Assembly (NCBI RefSeq): GCF_001458215.1
Contig: NZ_CYTW01000001.1
Coordinates: 868,001-932,000, forward strand
DNA length: 64,000 nt
Direction: 5' to 3'
Source: Shimia thalassica
GTDB lineage: Bacteria; Pseudomonadota; Alphaproteobacteria; Rhodobacterales; Rhodobacteraceae
Shown: one piece after another, positions 16,408 through 24,181 of the stretch
How positions within the stretch are numbered: position 1 is the stretch's first letter
Layout of the letters: each line of letters opens with the position of its first letter
The notes under the pieces: model-generated
Seen by the model: only the letters and a program-made list of their open reading frames with translations
Database searches by the model: none
What the model was told of the DNA's origin: nothing
Program-made: the position numbers and the translations under genes

Positions 16408-18477
16408 ATGCGCGATCCTCGCTATGATATTTTGTTTGAACAGGTCAAAATTGGTCCCCTAACGACCAAAAACCGGTTCTATCAGGTGCCGCACTGTAAC
16501 GGCGGCGGCTACCGGGATCCTTCGGCAGCGGCTGAGATGCGCGGGATCAAGGCCGAAGGTGGCTGGGGTGTCATCTTTACCGAACAGTGCGAGATGCACC
16601 ATACCTCGGAAATCACGCCGTTTATCGAGCTGCGCCTGTGGGAAGACAAAGACATTCCCCAGCTTCGCAAGATGTCGGAAAAGATGAAGACCTATGGTGC
16701 CCTGGCAGGGATTCAGTTGGCCTATTCCGGGATCAACGGCCCGAACCTTTATACAAAAGAAGTGCCCTTGGCGCCATCGGCCCTGCCTATCCGGACCTTT
16801 ACCAATGACCCTGTACAGGCACGCGCGCTTGATAAAACAGACATCAAGAACCTGCGCCGCTGGTTCGTCAACGCGGCGCTGCGCTCGAAAGAGGCTGGTT
16901 TTGATCTGATCAACCTCTATGGCGCCCACGGGTTTGGTATTTTTCAACACTTTCTGAGCCGCGCCACCAATCAGCGCAGCGACGAATATGGCGGCAGCCT
17001 TGAAAATCGGGCGCGGTTCTCGCAAGAGGTGATCAGTGACATCAAGGATGCCGTTGGCGACACCATGGGGATTGCCCTGCGGATTTCGCTCGACGAATCC
17101 ATCGGCGATCTGGGGTTTTCCAACGCCGAGGTGCGCGACTATATCGAGATGAACAAAGACCTTCCCGATCTCTGGGATCTGGCCCAAGGCACTTGGGAGG
17201 ATTGTTCTGGTCCCTCACGGTTCAAAGGCGAGGCTGCACAGCAGGATCTTGTGCGTGGCATCCATGAATTGACAGACAAACCCGTTGTTGGCGTGGGGCG
17301 TTTCACATCGGCTGATACGATGGCCAAACAGGTAAAATCGGGTCTGCTTGACATGATCGGCTGCGCCCGCCCATCGATCGCTGATCCTTTCCTGCCGAAA
17401 AAGATCGAAGAAGGCCGGATTGAAGACATTCGCGAATGCATTGGCTGCAATATCTGCATCACCGGCGACATGACCATGTCGATCAGCCGCTGCACCCAGA
17501 ACCCGACCTTCATGGAAGAATGGCGTAAAGGGTGGCACCCAGAGCGGATGAATACTAAAGGCAATAGCGACAACGTGCTGGTTGTCGGATCAGGGCCTGC
17601 CGGTCTTGAAGCGGCACGTGCCTTGTCCGAGCGGGGCTATGATGTGGCGATTGCCGAAGCGGGTACGGAACTGGGGGGGCGCGTTGCAAAGGAACGCAAA
17701 CTGCCGGGCCTGAGCGCCTGGGGCAGGGTGCTGGAATATCGCGAGTATCAGATCAGCCAGAAACCCAATGTCGAAACCTATTTCGACAGCGAGTTGGACG
17801 CCGAAAGCATTCTTGAGTTTGGCTTTGAAAACATCTGCCTTGCGACCGGTTCAAAATGGCGCAGAGATGGCGTCGCTCGCCAGCACGTCGTGCCCATGCC
17901 AATTTCGCCCGACGCCAAAATCTATACGCCCGATGATCTGATGGACGGCACCGTCCCGTCCGGCAAAGTGATCGTGTTTGATGACGATCACTACTACATG
18001 GGCGGGGTGCTGGCTGAACTTCTGGCTAAACAGGGCGCGGATGTGACTTTGATCACACCAGCAGCCTATGTGAGCGACTGGACCAATAACACACTGGAAC
18101 AAGCTACAATTCACCTCAAACTGGTCGAGGCTGGCGTTGATATCGAGTTGAACCGTGGTGTCACCGAAATCCATGCTGACCACGTGGTCAGCAACTGTGT
18201 CTACACCGGCAGAACGCAAAACGTCGAAGCAGATGCAGTTGTGGTTGTCGCGGCGCGTCTGGAAGAGAACGGTGTTTATAACGACCTCAAGGCGCGCGAA
18301 GCCGAATGGGCAGATGCCGGTATCAAATCGGTCGAACTCATCGGCGATGCCAATGCTCCGGGGCCGATTGCATGGGCGACCTATGCCGGACACCGCTATG
18401 CCCGCGAACTGGACGGCGAAGACATCGGTGATGCTTTGCCCTTCAGACGGGAAATCACCGAATTGGCTGTGGATTAA
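16408..18477 (+). CDS. Trimethylamine dehydrogenase-like FMN/4Fe-4S flavoprotein
   Basis: The 689-residue protein matches the three-domain plan of trimethylamine and histamine dehydrogenases. An Old-Yellow-Enzyme-like barrel (1-350) has RNRFYQVPHC-like sequence with Cys30, the position of the 6-S-cysteinyl FMN. YGAH at 171-174 retains the Tyr/His pair. A 4Fe-4S site follows at Cys344, Cys347, Cys350 and Cys362. The C-terminal half has a Rossmann motif (NVLVVGSGPAGLEAARAL). The aromatic bowl that holds trimethylamine is not kept: by alignment from memory Tyr60 is Gln, Trp355 is Asp354, and only Trp264 remains (Trp263). It is therefore probably a demethylating or oxidising enzyme for another N-methylated or cationic amine. 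GAAGGAG precedes the ATG. Confidence 0.88.
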   Translation: MRDPRYDILFEQVKIGPLTTKNRFYQVPHCNGGGYRDPSAAAEMRGIKAEGGWGVIFTEQCEMHHTSEITPFIELRLWEDKDIPQLRKMSEKMKTYGALAGIQLAYSGINGPNLYTKEVPLAPSALPIRTFTNDPVQARALDKTDIKNLRRWFVNAALRSKEAGFDLINLYGAHGFGIFQHFLSRATNQRSDEYGGSLENRARFSQEVISDIKDAVGDTMGIALRISLDESIGDLGFSNAEVRDYIEMNKDLPDLWDLAQGTWEDCSGPSRFKGEAAQQDLVRGIHELTDKPVVGVGRFTSADTMAKQVKSGLLDMIGCARPSIADPFLPKKIEEGRIEDIRECIGCNICITGDMTMSISRCTQNPTFMEEWRKGWHPERMNTKGNSDNVLVVGSGPAGLEAARALSERGYDVAIAEAGTELGGRVAKERKLPGLSAWGRVLEYREYQISQKPNVETYFDSELDAESILEFGFENICLATGSKWRRDGVARQHVVPMPISPDAKIYTPDDLMDGTVPSGKVIVFDDDHYYMGGVLAELLAKQGADVTLITPAAYVSDWTNNTLEQATIHLKLVEAGVDIELNRGVTEIHADHVVSNCVYTGRTQNVEADAVVVVAARLEENGVYNDLKAREAEWADAGIKSVELIGDANAPGPIAWATYAGHRYARELDGEDIGDALPFRREITELAVD

Positions 18478-18794
18478 GCCCCTTTAAACAAGGTGTACCA
18501 AGATCTGCGACGGGTGACCGCTTCACGGGCCGACAGGTAAGCTCCCCCTTTTGAGGGGGGCTTCTACGCTGCTTCCGGCTTCTGGATTGGAGTCAGACCT
18601 CTGATGCCCGTGTCTGCCTTGCTTTGACAAGAAAACCACCGCACCCAATCCCCCTTAGTTTTCAGGTGCTCCCTGATTAGCCACAGCCAAACCAACGCTT
18701 CTTGATTCCGTATTTTCGGCCTGTCGAAGGCTCCACTAGGGTGAATGCAAGATGCCTCCTACGGCGGCAAATACCTCGATCAAAGGATCTACAA
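18478..18794. other. 317-nt spacer with a terminator-like hairpin
   Basis: The region between the flavoprotein and the monooxygenase holds one clear hairpin: AAGCTCCCCC (18539-18548) can pair with GGGGGGCTT (18555-18563) around a short loop. There is no T run after it, so termination is uncertain. The rest presumably contains the promoter of the next gene; no shared operator dyad was seen here. Confidence 0.4.
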
Positions 18795-20054
18795 ATGTCG
18801 ATTGAAAAAACCGATACGCTTGTTGTGGGCGGTGGGCAGGCGGGCATCGCGATGAGCGAACACCTGCGTGCAAACGGAATTGAACACCTCGTTCTGGAAA
18901 AGAACCGGGTGGCCGAGGCATGGCGGTCCGGTCGGTGGGATTCTCTTGTTGCCAACGGTCCAACATGGCATGACCGCTTCCCCAACCTGGGGTTCGACGA
19001 TTGTGATCAGGACGCGTTCGCCAGCAAAGAACGGATTGCCGATTATCTGGTGGATTACGCCAAGATGATTGACGCGCCGATCCGTGCGGGCGTCGAAGTG
19101 ACCAAGGCCGAGCGCACGGCAGATGGCGGGGCTTTTCTGGTGGAAACCAGCGACGGGACCATCGAAGCCAAGAACATCGTCGCCGCCACTGGCGCATTTC
19201 AAACACCTGTCATCCCGCCCATCGTGCCCGCCGACACGGATATCAAACAGCTGCATTCGTTTAACTACAAGAACCCCGAACAACTGCCCGAAGGCGCCGT
19301 AATGGTTGTTGGCGCTGGGTCCTCAGGTGCCCAGATCGCAGACGAATTGAACCGTGCGGGCCGCAAGGTGTTCCTGTCGGTCGGACCACATGATCGCCCG
19401 CCACGCGCCTATCGCGGGCGAGATTTCGTATGGTGGCTGGGCGTTCTCGGCCTTTGGGATGTGGCCGCGATGAAACCCGGTACTGAACATGTCACGATTT
19501 CCGTCAGCGGTGCCTATGGCGGCCAGACGATGGATTTCCGCCGCTTGGCTGGCGAAGGCGTCACGCTGACCGGCCTGACAGACGCCTTCAAAGAGGGTGT
19601 GCTGACCTTCAAAGGCGATCTTAGGGACAACATCGCGGCAGGGGATGCCAACTATGCTGAAATGCTGGACATGGCAGACGCCTATGTCGCGCGCACCGGC
19701 ATCGACCTTCCCGAAGAGCCGGAAGCGCGCACCTCATTTCCTGATCCAGCGTGCCTGACAACGCCGGTCACTGAACTGGACCTCGCCAAAGAAGGCATCA
19801 CGACAATCATCTGGGCAACAGGTTTTCGTCAGGATTTCAGCTGGCTCAAGGCGGATGCCTTTGACGAAAAGGGCGCACCCAAGCATCAACGCGGCGTGTC
19901 GAGTGAACCTAACATCTTTTTCCTTGGTCTTCCGTGGCAGTCCCGCCGGGGGTCCACATTTATCTGGGGCGTTTGGCATGATGCAAAACATGTGGCGGAC
20001 CAGATCTCGATCAAGAAAGCCTATTTGAACTATCGCGCCCCGACAGAGGGCTAA
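18795..20054 (+). CDS. FMO/YUCCA-like NAD(P)H flavin monooxygenase
   Basis: The 419-residue product has an FAD Rossmann motif (TLVVGGGQAGIAMSEHL) near the N terminus, WDSLVANGPTWHDRFPN, and a second NADPH-binding motif (VMVVGAGSSGAQIADEL) at about residue 170. A TIIWATGFRQDFSW segment near the end is typical of FMO and Baeyer-Villiger-related flavoproteins. The start with AAAGGATCT upstream was preferred to a longer frame from 18702 that adds 31 residues without homology. It probably hydroxylates or oxidises an amine or carbonyl substrate, together with the flavoprotein upstream and the ridA operon downstream. Substrate unknown. Confidence 0.88.
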   Translation: MSIEKTDTLVVGGGQAGIAMSEHLRANGIEHLVLEKNRVAEAWRSGRWDSLVANGPTWHDRFPNLGFDDCDQDAFASKERIADYLVDYAKMIDAPIRAGVEVTKAERTADGGAFLVETSDGTIEAKNIVAATGAFQTPVIPPIVPADTDIKQLHSFNYKNPEQLPEGAVMVVGAGSSGAQIADELNRAGRKVFLSVGPHDRPPRAYRGRDFVWWLGVLGLWDVAAMKPGTEHVTISVSGAYGGQTMDFRRLAGEGVTLTGLTDAFKEGVLTFKGDLRDNIAAGDANYAEMLDMADAYVARTGIDLPEEPEARTSFPDPACLTTPVTELDLAKEGITTIIWATGFRQDFSWLKADAFDEKGAPKHQRGVSSEPNIFFLGLPWQSRRGSTFIWGVWHDAKHVADQISIKKAYLNYRAPTEG

Positions 20055-20128
20055 TTCCCAAAACCCAAGGGCTCTGCCTTGCAGGTGTCGAAAGGGAATG
20101 GACAGACCTAATCAGTTTCTCTGATTGA

Positions 20129-20143
20129 TTAGGCGTTGCCTAT
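20129..20143. promoter_or_regulatory. Candidate LysR-type operator, copy 2 of 3
   Basis: TTAGGC-GTT-GCCTAT holds a perfect TAGGC-N3-GCCTA dyad. It matches the element upstream of the flavoprotein gene (16310) and the M20 gene (24044). It lies about 320 nt before the ridA start and directly follows another LysR-like dyad (ATCAG-N5-CTGAT, 20111-20125). Confidence 0.5.
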
Positions 20144-20418
20144 CCGATGCTGAGCGAAACGATGCTTTCCATGTCGTTCACCAGCGTGACATCTTTTGCG
20201 CAGTTCCGGGCCCGCGGGCTGCTTTTTGGTCAAGTGCGCTTTGAAGGTCGAGACATGTTTCCAGCAGATGTCCAATCTCTTGTCTTCCTTCACCAAAGCC
20301 GCAACACCCACCTGATCCGAGGGCGCAGAATGCGCTGAACGATCTGCTTTGGGCCTTGGCCCGCGACAGGGCGCAGGTTCGGGGGATGCTCCCCTGATCC
20401 TCCCTGAAAAAACACCGG

Positions 20419-20438
20419 TGCAGACAGATCTGTCTGCA
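20419..20438. promoter_or_regulatory. Perfect 20-bp palindrome upstream of ridA
   Basis: TGCAGACAGATCTGTCTGCA is a perfect palindrome with no spacer, ending 24 nt before the ridA ATG. The position fits an operator overlapping the promoter or leader, for a symmetric dimeric repressor. The cognate regulator is not identified. Confidence 0.55.
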
Positions 20439-20462
20439 ACTTGAAACACGACGGAGACCCCA

Positions 20463-20879
20463 ATGGCGCACACGCGGATACGTAAATTCAACACGTCTAA
20501 AACCTACCCCGAACAAAATCTGGACAACGACCTGTGTCAGGCAGTTGTGACCACGGGCGGCAAAACTGTCTGGCTGCGCGGACAATGCCCGCAAAATCTG
20601 GATGATGCCGTGAACATCGACAGCCATGATCCGGTCGAGCAGACCCACAAAGTCATGCAAAACATCAAACAGCTGATCGAAGAGGCCGGCGGGTCAATGG
20701 AGCATCTGGTGAAAGTGGTGGTTTACATCACCGACGTGCGCCACCGTGAAGACGTCTATCGCACCATGGGCGAATACATCAAAGGGGTGCATCCGGTTTC
20801 CACCGGTCTCGTGGTTCAGGCTCTGGCCCGTCCTGATTGGCTGGTTGAAATCGACGGCACCGCCGTTATTCCGGATTGA
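20463..20879 (+). CDS. RidA/YjgF/YER057c/UK114-family protein
   Basis: The 138-residue product has the RidA family layout, including TTGGKTVWLRGQCPQ, a MQNIKQLIEEAGGSMEHLVKV-like helix, VVYITDVRHREDVYRTM, and STGLVVQALARPDWLVEID with the conserved substrate-contacting arginine. RidA proteins hydrolyse reactive enamines/imines released by PLP enzymes and amine oxidases. The setting, an amine oxidase-type cluster with an aldehyde dehydrogenase, fits handling an imine intermediate. It is the first gene of a likely operon with the DUF1028 protein, aldehyde dehydrogenase and LysR; the next gene starts 4 nt downstream. Confidence 0.92.
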   Translation: MAHTRIRKFNTSKTYPEQNLDNDLCQAVVTTGGKTVWLRGQCPQNLDDAVNIDSHDPVEQTHKVMQNIKQLIEEAGGSMEHLVKVVVYITDVRHREDVYRTMGEYIKGVHPVSTGLVVQALARPDWLVEIDGTAVIPD

Positions 20880-20883
20880 TGCC

Positions 20884-21558
20884 ATGACATTTTCACTGGT
20901 TGCCCGTTGTGTCGAAACCGGAATGTTCGGCATTGCCATCTCATCATCGTCCCCCGCGGTTGCGGCCCGCTGTTCGTTCGCGCGGGCGGGTGTTGGGGTG
21001 GTTGCTTCGCAAAATGTAACGGACCCGTCTTTGGGGCCGTTGACGCTCGACCACATGGCACAGGGGCTGTCTGCGGCCCAAGCTGTGGCCGCCGTTGTCA
21101 AACAGGGCAAATTTATCGAATACCGACAGGTTCTGGCCGTCGACAACGCAGGCACAACCGCCATTCATTCAGGTCCCAACTCGTTGGGAATCTGGACGCA
21201 GGCCTCGGCCGAGAATGTTGCGTCCGGTGGAAACCTTCTGGCCAACGACACCATCCCGCAGGCGGTGGTGGATGGATTTTTGTCCGCAACCGGACATCTG
21301 GGTGACCGCCTGATTGCTGCCATGCGCGCGGGTCTTGCGGCAGGTGGCGAAGCGGGGCCGGTTCATTCGGCCGGTATGAAAATCGTCGACAAGGTCAGCT
21401 GGCCCGTTGTCGACCTGCGCTGTGACTGGAGCGAAGGGTGTCCGATCGAAAACATCGCCACGGCTTGGGACGTCTATAAACCACAACTGGATGCCTACAT
21501 CCAACGGGCCTTGGACCCACGCGAGGCACCGTCTTATGGCGTGCCCGGAAACGAATAA
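20884..21558 (+). CDS. DUF1028 family putative Ntn-type hydrolase
   Basis: The 224-residue product begins MTFSLVARCVETGMFGIAIS and contains SPAVAARCSFARAGVGVVASQN, VTDPSLGPLTLDHMAQGLSA and LLANDTIPQAVVDGF, which are hallmarks of the DUF1028 family. These proteins resemble N-terminal-nucleophile hydrolases but have no settled reaction. They commonly lie beside RidA, amidases or amine catabolism genes, as here. A longer frame from 20746 overlaps ridA and was rejected in favour of the ATG at 20884, 4 nt after ridA. A role in opening an amide-containing intermediate is an inference. Confidence 0.87.
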   Translation: MTFSLVARCVETGMFGIAISSSSPAVAARCSFARAGVGVVASQNVTDPSLGPLTLDHMAQGLSAAQAVAAVVKQGKFIEYRQVLAVDNAGTTAIHSGPNSLGIWTQASAENVASGGNLLANDTIPQAVVDGFLSATGHLGDRLIAAMRAGLAAGGEAGPVHSAGMKIVDKVSWPVVDLRCDWSEGCPIENIATAWDVYKPQLDAYIQRALDPREAPSYGVPGNE

Positions 21559-21572
21559 GGACAGAGACGATC

Positions 21573-23069
21573 ATGTTGGATTACACCAATCAAGACTGGA
21601 AATCACGCGCATCAGAGCTGTCTTTTCGAGGGCAGGCGTTCATCGAGGGCGCTTTTGTGAATGCCGTTTCGGGAAAGACCTTCGACAATATCAACCCTGC
21701 AACCGGAGAGATCCTGAATCAGGTTGCTGAATGCGATGCGGCAGACATTGACCTTGCCGTGGCGGCGGGGCGCCGCGCGTTCGAAGATGGCCGGTGGTCA
21801 CGGATGGCACCGGAAGGACGCAAGGCGATCCTGCTCAAACTGGCGGATTTGATCCGCGCCAACCTCGTTGAAATGGCGCTGCTGGACAGCCTTGATATGG
21901 GCAAGTTGATCACCGATGCCGTCACTGTCGACGCCCCGGGAAGTGCCCATTTCTTCCAGTGGTATGCGGAGTCTATCGACAAGGTCTATGACGAGGTTGC
22001 CCCAACTGCACCGGGTGATCTGGCGCTGGTGCGCCGTGTGCCGTTGGGCGTTGTCGGGGCTGTAACCCCATGGAATTTCCCGTTGGATATGGCGACGTGG
22101 AAGGGCGCGGCTGCCTTGGCCGCAGGCAATTCCGTCGTGCTGAAACCAGCCGAACAATCGCCCCTGTCCGCGTTGCGCCTTGCAGAGCTTGCCGCCGAGG
22201 CTGGCGTGCCGGATGGCGTCTTTAACGTGGTGCCGGGCTTTGGGGCCACAGCAGGTCAGGCGCTGGGTCTGCACATGGATGTGGATTGTCTGGCCTTTAC
22301 CGGATCAACGCAGATCGGCAAGCGCTTTATGGAGTACTCCGGCCAATCCAACCTCAAACAGGTGTGGCCCGAGACCGGCGGCAAAAGCCCCAATTTGGTT
22401 TTTGCGGATTGTGAAGATCTTGATGCTGCTGCCGACATGGCGGCATTCGGAATCTTCTTTAACCAAGGCGAGGTTTGTTCCGCCAATTCAAGGCTTTATG
22501 TCGAACGCTCAATAAAGGACCAGTTCGTCGAGAAAATGATCGAACGGGCAAAGGGCATGCAGCCGGGCGATCCCCTTGATCCGGCTTCGAAAATGGGGGC
22601 GATCGTCAACGAACGGCAAACACAGGGCATCATGCGCTTTGTCGAGGCTGGCAAGGAAACGGCGAATTTGGTCGCCGGTGGCGAACGTGTTACGGTCGAT
22701 GGCAAGGGCTGTTTTGTCCAGCCGACGATCTTTGACGGTGTGACCCACGATAACCCATTGGCCCGAGACGAAATTTTCGGGCCCGTTTTGTCCGTCATCG
22801 CGTTTGATACAGAAGAAGAGGCCGTGTCGATGGCCAATGATTCAATCTATGGCCTCGCGGCATCGGTGTGGACAGACAACCTCAGCCAGGCTTGCCGCGT
22901 CGCTGACAACCTGCATGTGGGCACGGTTTCGGTCAACACGGTGGATGCTTTGTCCGCCCAGACCCCGTTTGGCGGAATGAAGCAATCTGGATTTGGGCGT
23001 GACTTGTCGCTTCATTCTCTCGATAAATACACGGCACTCAAAACGACCTGGATCAAATACAAACCCTGA
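21573..23069 (+). CDS. PuuC-like aldehyde dehydrogenase
   Basis: The 498-residue protein is a full-length ALDH. It has PWNF (Asn168), the catalytic Glu267 in WPETGGKSPN, the nucleophile Cys302 in FFNQGEVCSAN and the late motif FGGMKQSGFGRD. Long segments (WYAESIDKVYDEVA, LTxxWKxxxALAAGNSVVLKPAEQSPLSALRLA, LKTTWIKY) resemble E. coli PuuC, the gamma-glutamyl-gamma-aminobutyraldehyde dehydrogenase of putrescine degradation. It would oxidise an aminoaldehyde with NAD(P)+ in the cytoplasm. Its position between ridA/DUF1028 and the LysR gene, and near potABCD, supports an aminoaldehyde substrate; the exact one is not fixed. Confidence 0.93.
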   Translation: MLDYTNQDWKSRASELSFRGQAFIEGAFVNAVSGKTFDNINPATGEILNQVAECDAADIDLAVAAGRRAFEDGRWSRMAPEGRKAILLKLADLIRANLVEMALLDSLDMGKLITDAVTVDAPGSAHFFQWYAESIDKVYDEVAPTAPGDLALVRRVPLGVVGAVTPWNFPLDMATWKGAAALAAGNSVVLKPAEQSPLSALRLAELAAEAGVPDGVFNVVPGFGATAGQALGLHMDVDCLAFTGSTQIGKRFMEYSGQSNLKQVWPETGGKSPNLVFADCEDLDAAADMAAFGIFFNQGEVCSANSRLYVERSIKDQFVEKMIERAKGMQPGDPLDPASKMGAIVNERQTQGIMRFVEAGKETANLVAGGERVTVDGKGCFVQPTIFDGVTHDNPLARDEIFGPVLSVIAFDTEEEAVSMANDSIYGLAASVWTDNLSQACRVADNLHVGTVSVNTVDALSAQTPFGGMKQSGFGRDLSLHSLDKYTALKTTWIKYKP

Positions 23070-23097
23070 CCAACCCACCCAAGGCACAGGAGAGAAC

Positions 23098-24021
23098 ATG
23101 CTGAGATACACTCTCAGGCAACTGGAATATTTTGTTGCTGTCGGCGAAGCCGGCAGCATTTCTCTTGCGTCTGAAAAGGTCAACGTGTCGTCGCCCTCCA
23201 TCTCGGCGGCGATCAACCAGCTGGAAAAGGAATTTGGTCTGCCGCTGTTCGTGCGCCAGCATGCACAGGGGTTGTCTTTGTCCCAAGCGGGCCGCCGGAT
23301 GTTGGTTCAAGCGAAGCTGGTGCTGAAAAACGCCGAAGGCCTCATGGCACTGGCAGGAGACATTTCCGGCGTGGTGCGCGGACCGCTGGCCGTGGGATGT
23401 CTGATGACCTTCGCTCAGGTCGTTTTACCCTCGGTGAGAAAAAGCTTTGAGACCGAAAATCCAGAGGTCGACGTCTCGCAATACGAACTGGATCAATCCG
23501 CAATTTTCAATCAACTTCGGCGGGCCGAGATTGATGTCGCGCTGACCTATGATTTGAACCTGCCCGCAGACCTGCAATTTGTATCCCTGCTAGAGCTGCC
23601 GCCCTATGCGCTTGTGGACGAGACCCACCCGCTGGCCCATTTGTCAGAGGTCTCTGTCACCACCCTCAAGGACCATCCGATGGTTCTTTTGGATTTGCCC
23701 TTCAGCGCGGACTATTTCCTGTCCTTTTTTTCGCAGGCTGATGTCACCCCGAATATTGCCGAGCGCACAAAAGACATGGCCGTGATGCGAAGTCTTGTGG
23801 CCAACGGATTCGGGTATTCGATTGCCAATGTCAGGCCCGTGAACGATCGCTCGCCAGACGGCAAGCTGCTCAAGTTTATCCCCCTCGTCGGAGATGTTCG
23901 GCCTATGCGGCTGGGGTGCCTGATGTCGCAAGATGCCGACACCTCCAGCGTTGTGCGTGCATTTGTCGACCATTGCGTCGAACAGCTCAAGAATGACAAC
24001 TTCGCAGGGCTGGAAGGATGA
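23098..24021 (+). CDS. LysR-family regulator of the amine-catabolism region
   Basis: The 307-residue protein has the LysR HTH (LRQLEYFVAVGEAGSISLAS, VNVSSPSISAAINQLEKEFG, LSLSQAGRRML) and an effector domain of normal length. The start has GGAGAG upstream and lies 28 nt after the aldehyde dehydrogenase stop, so it is probably the last gene of the ridA operon. Dyads of the type TTAGGC-N3-GCCTAA occur upstream of the flavoprotein, ridA and M20 genes and nowhere else that I noticed, so this regulator is the best candidate to bind them, although that is inference. Confidence 0.92.
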   Translation: MLRYTLRQLEYFVAVGEAGSISLASEKVNVSSPSISAAINQLEKEFGLPLFVRQHAQGLSLSQAGRRMLVQAKLVLKNAEGLMALAGDISGVVRGPLAVGCLMTFAQVVLPSVRKSFETENPEVDVSQYELDQSAIFNQLRRAEIDVALTYDLNLPADLQFVSLLELPPYALVDETHPLAHLSEVSVTTLKDHPMVLLDLPFSADYFLSFFSQADVTPNIAERTKDMAVMRSLVANGFGYSIANVRPVNDRSPDGKLLKFIPLVGDVRPMRLGCLMSQDADTSSVVRAFVDHCVEQLKNDNFAGLEG

Positions 24022-24042
24022 CAAGCGTCCCTCCATAAATAT

Positions 24043-24059
24043 CTTAGGCATAGCCTAAG
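24043..24059. promoter_or_regulatory. Candidate LysR-type operator, copy 3 of 3
   Basis: CTTAGGC-ATA-GCCTAAG is a perfect 7-bp inverted repeat with a T-N11-A core, 22 nt after the LysR stop and about 120 nt before the M20 gene start. It is the most symmetric of the three related dyads. Confidence 0.58.
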
Positions 24060-24181
24060 CATTGCGAATGAAGGCTCTTCTTTCTGCCCGTTGATCCAAT
24101 TGTATGATGAGTGGGATGGTATCGGCATCACGCCGCCCGTCGTCGGAAGACGTCCGCACAGGATTTGAAACTGGAAGAGCA

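Larger units (their letters stand above)
20055..20462. other. 408-nt regulatory region upstream of ridA
   Basis: No convincing gene was found; the open frames on both strands lack recognisable family features. Three dyads stand out: ATCAG-TTTCT-CTGAT (20111-20125, an ATC-N9-GAT pattern), TAGGC-GTT-GCCTA (20130-20142) and the 20-bp palindrome at 20419-20438. The middle of the region (about 20150-20400) could be a decayed gene or a long leader. Confidence 0.5.

Noticed and set aside
20147-20338. Open frame in the spacer upstream of ridA, and its counterpart on the minus strand (20129-20494)
   Set aside because: Neither frame shows a known domain or a Shine-Dalgarno; the region is better read as regulatory or decayed sequence.
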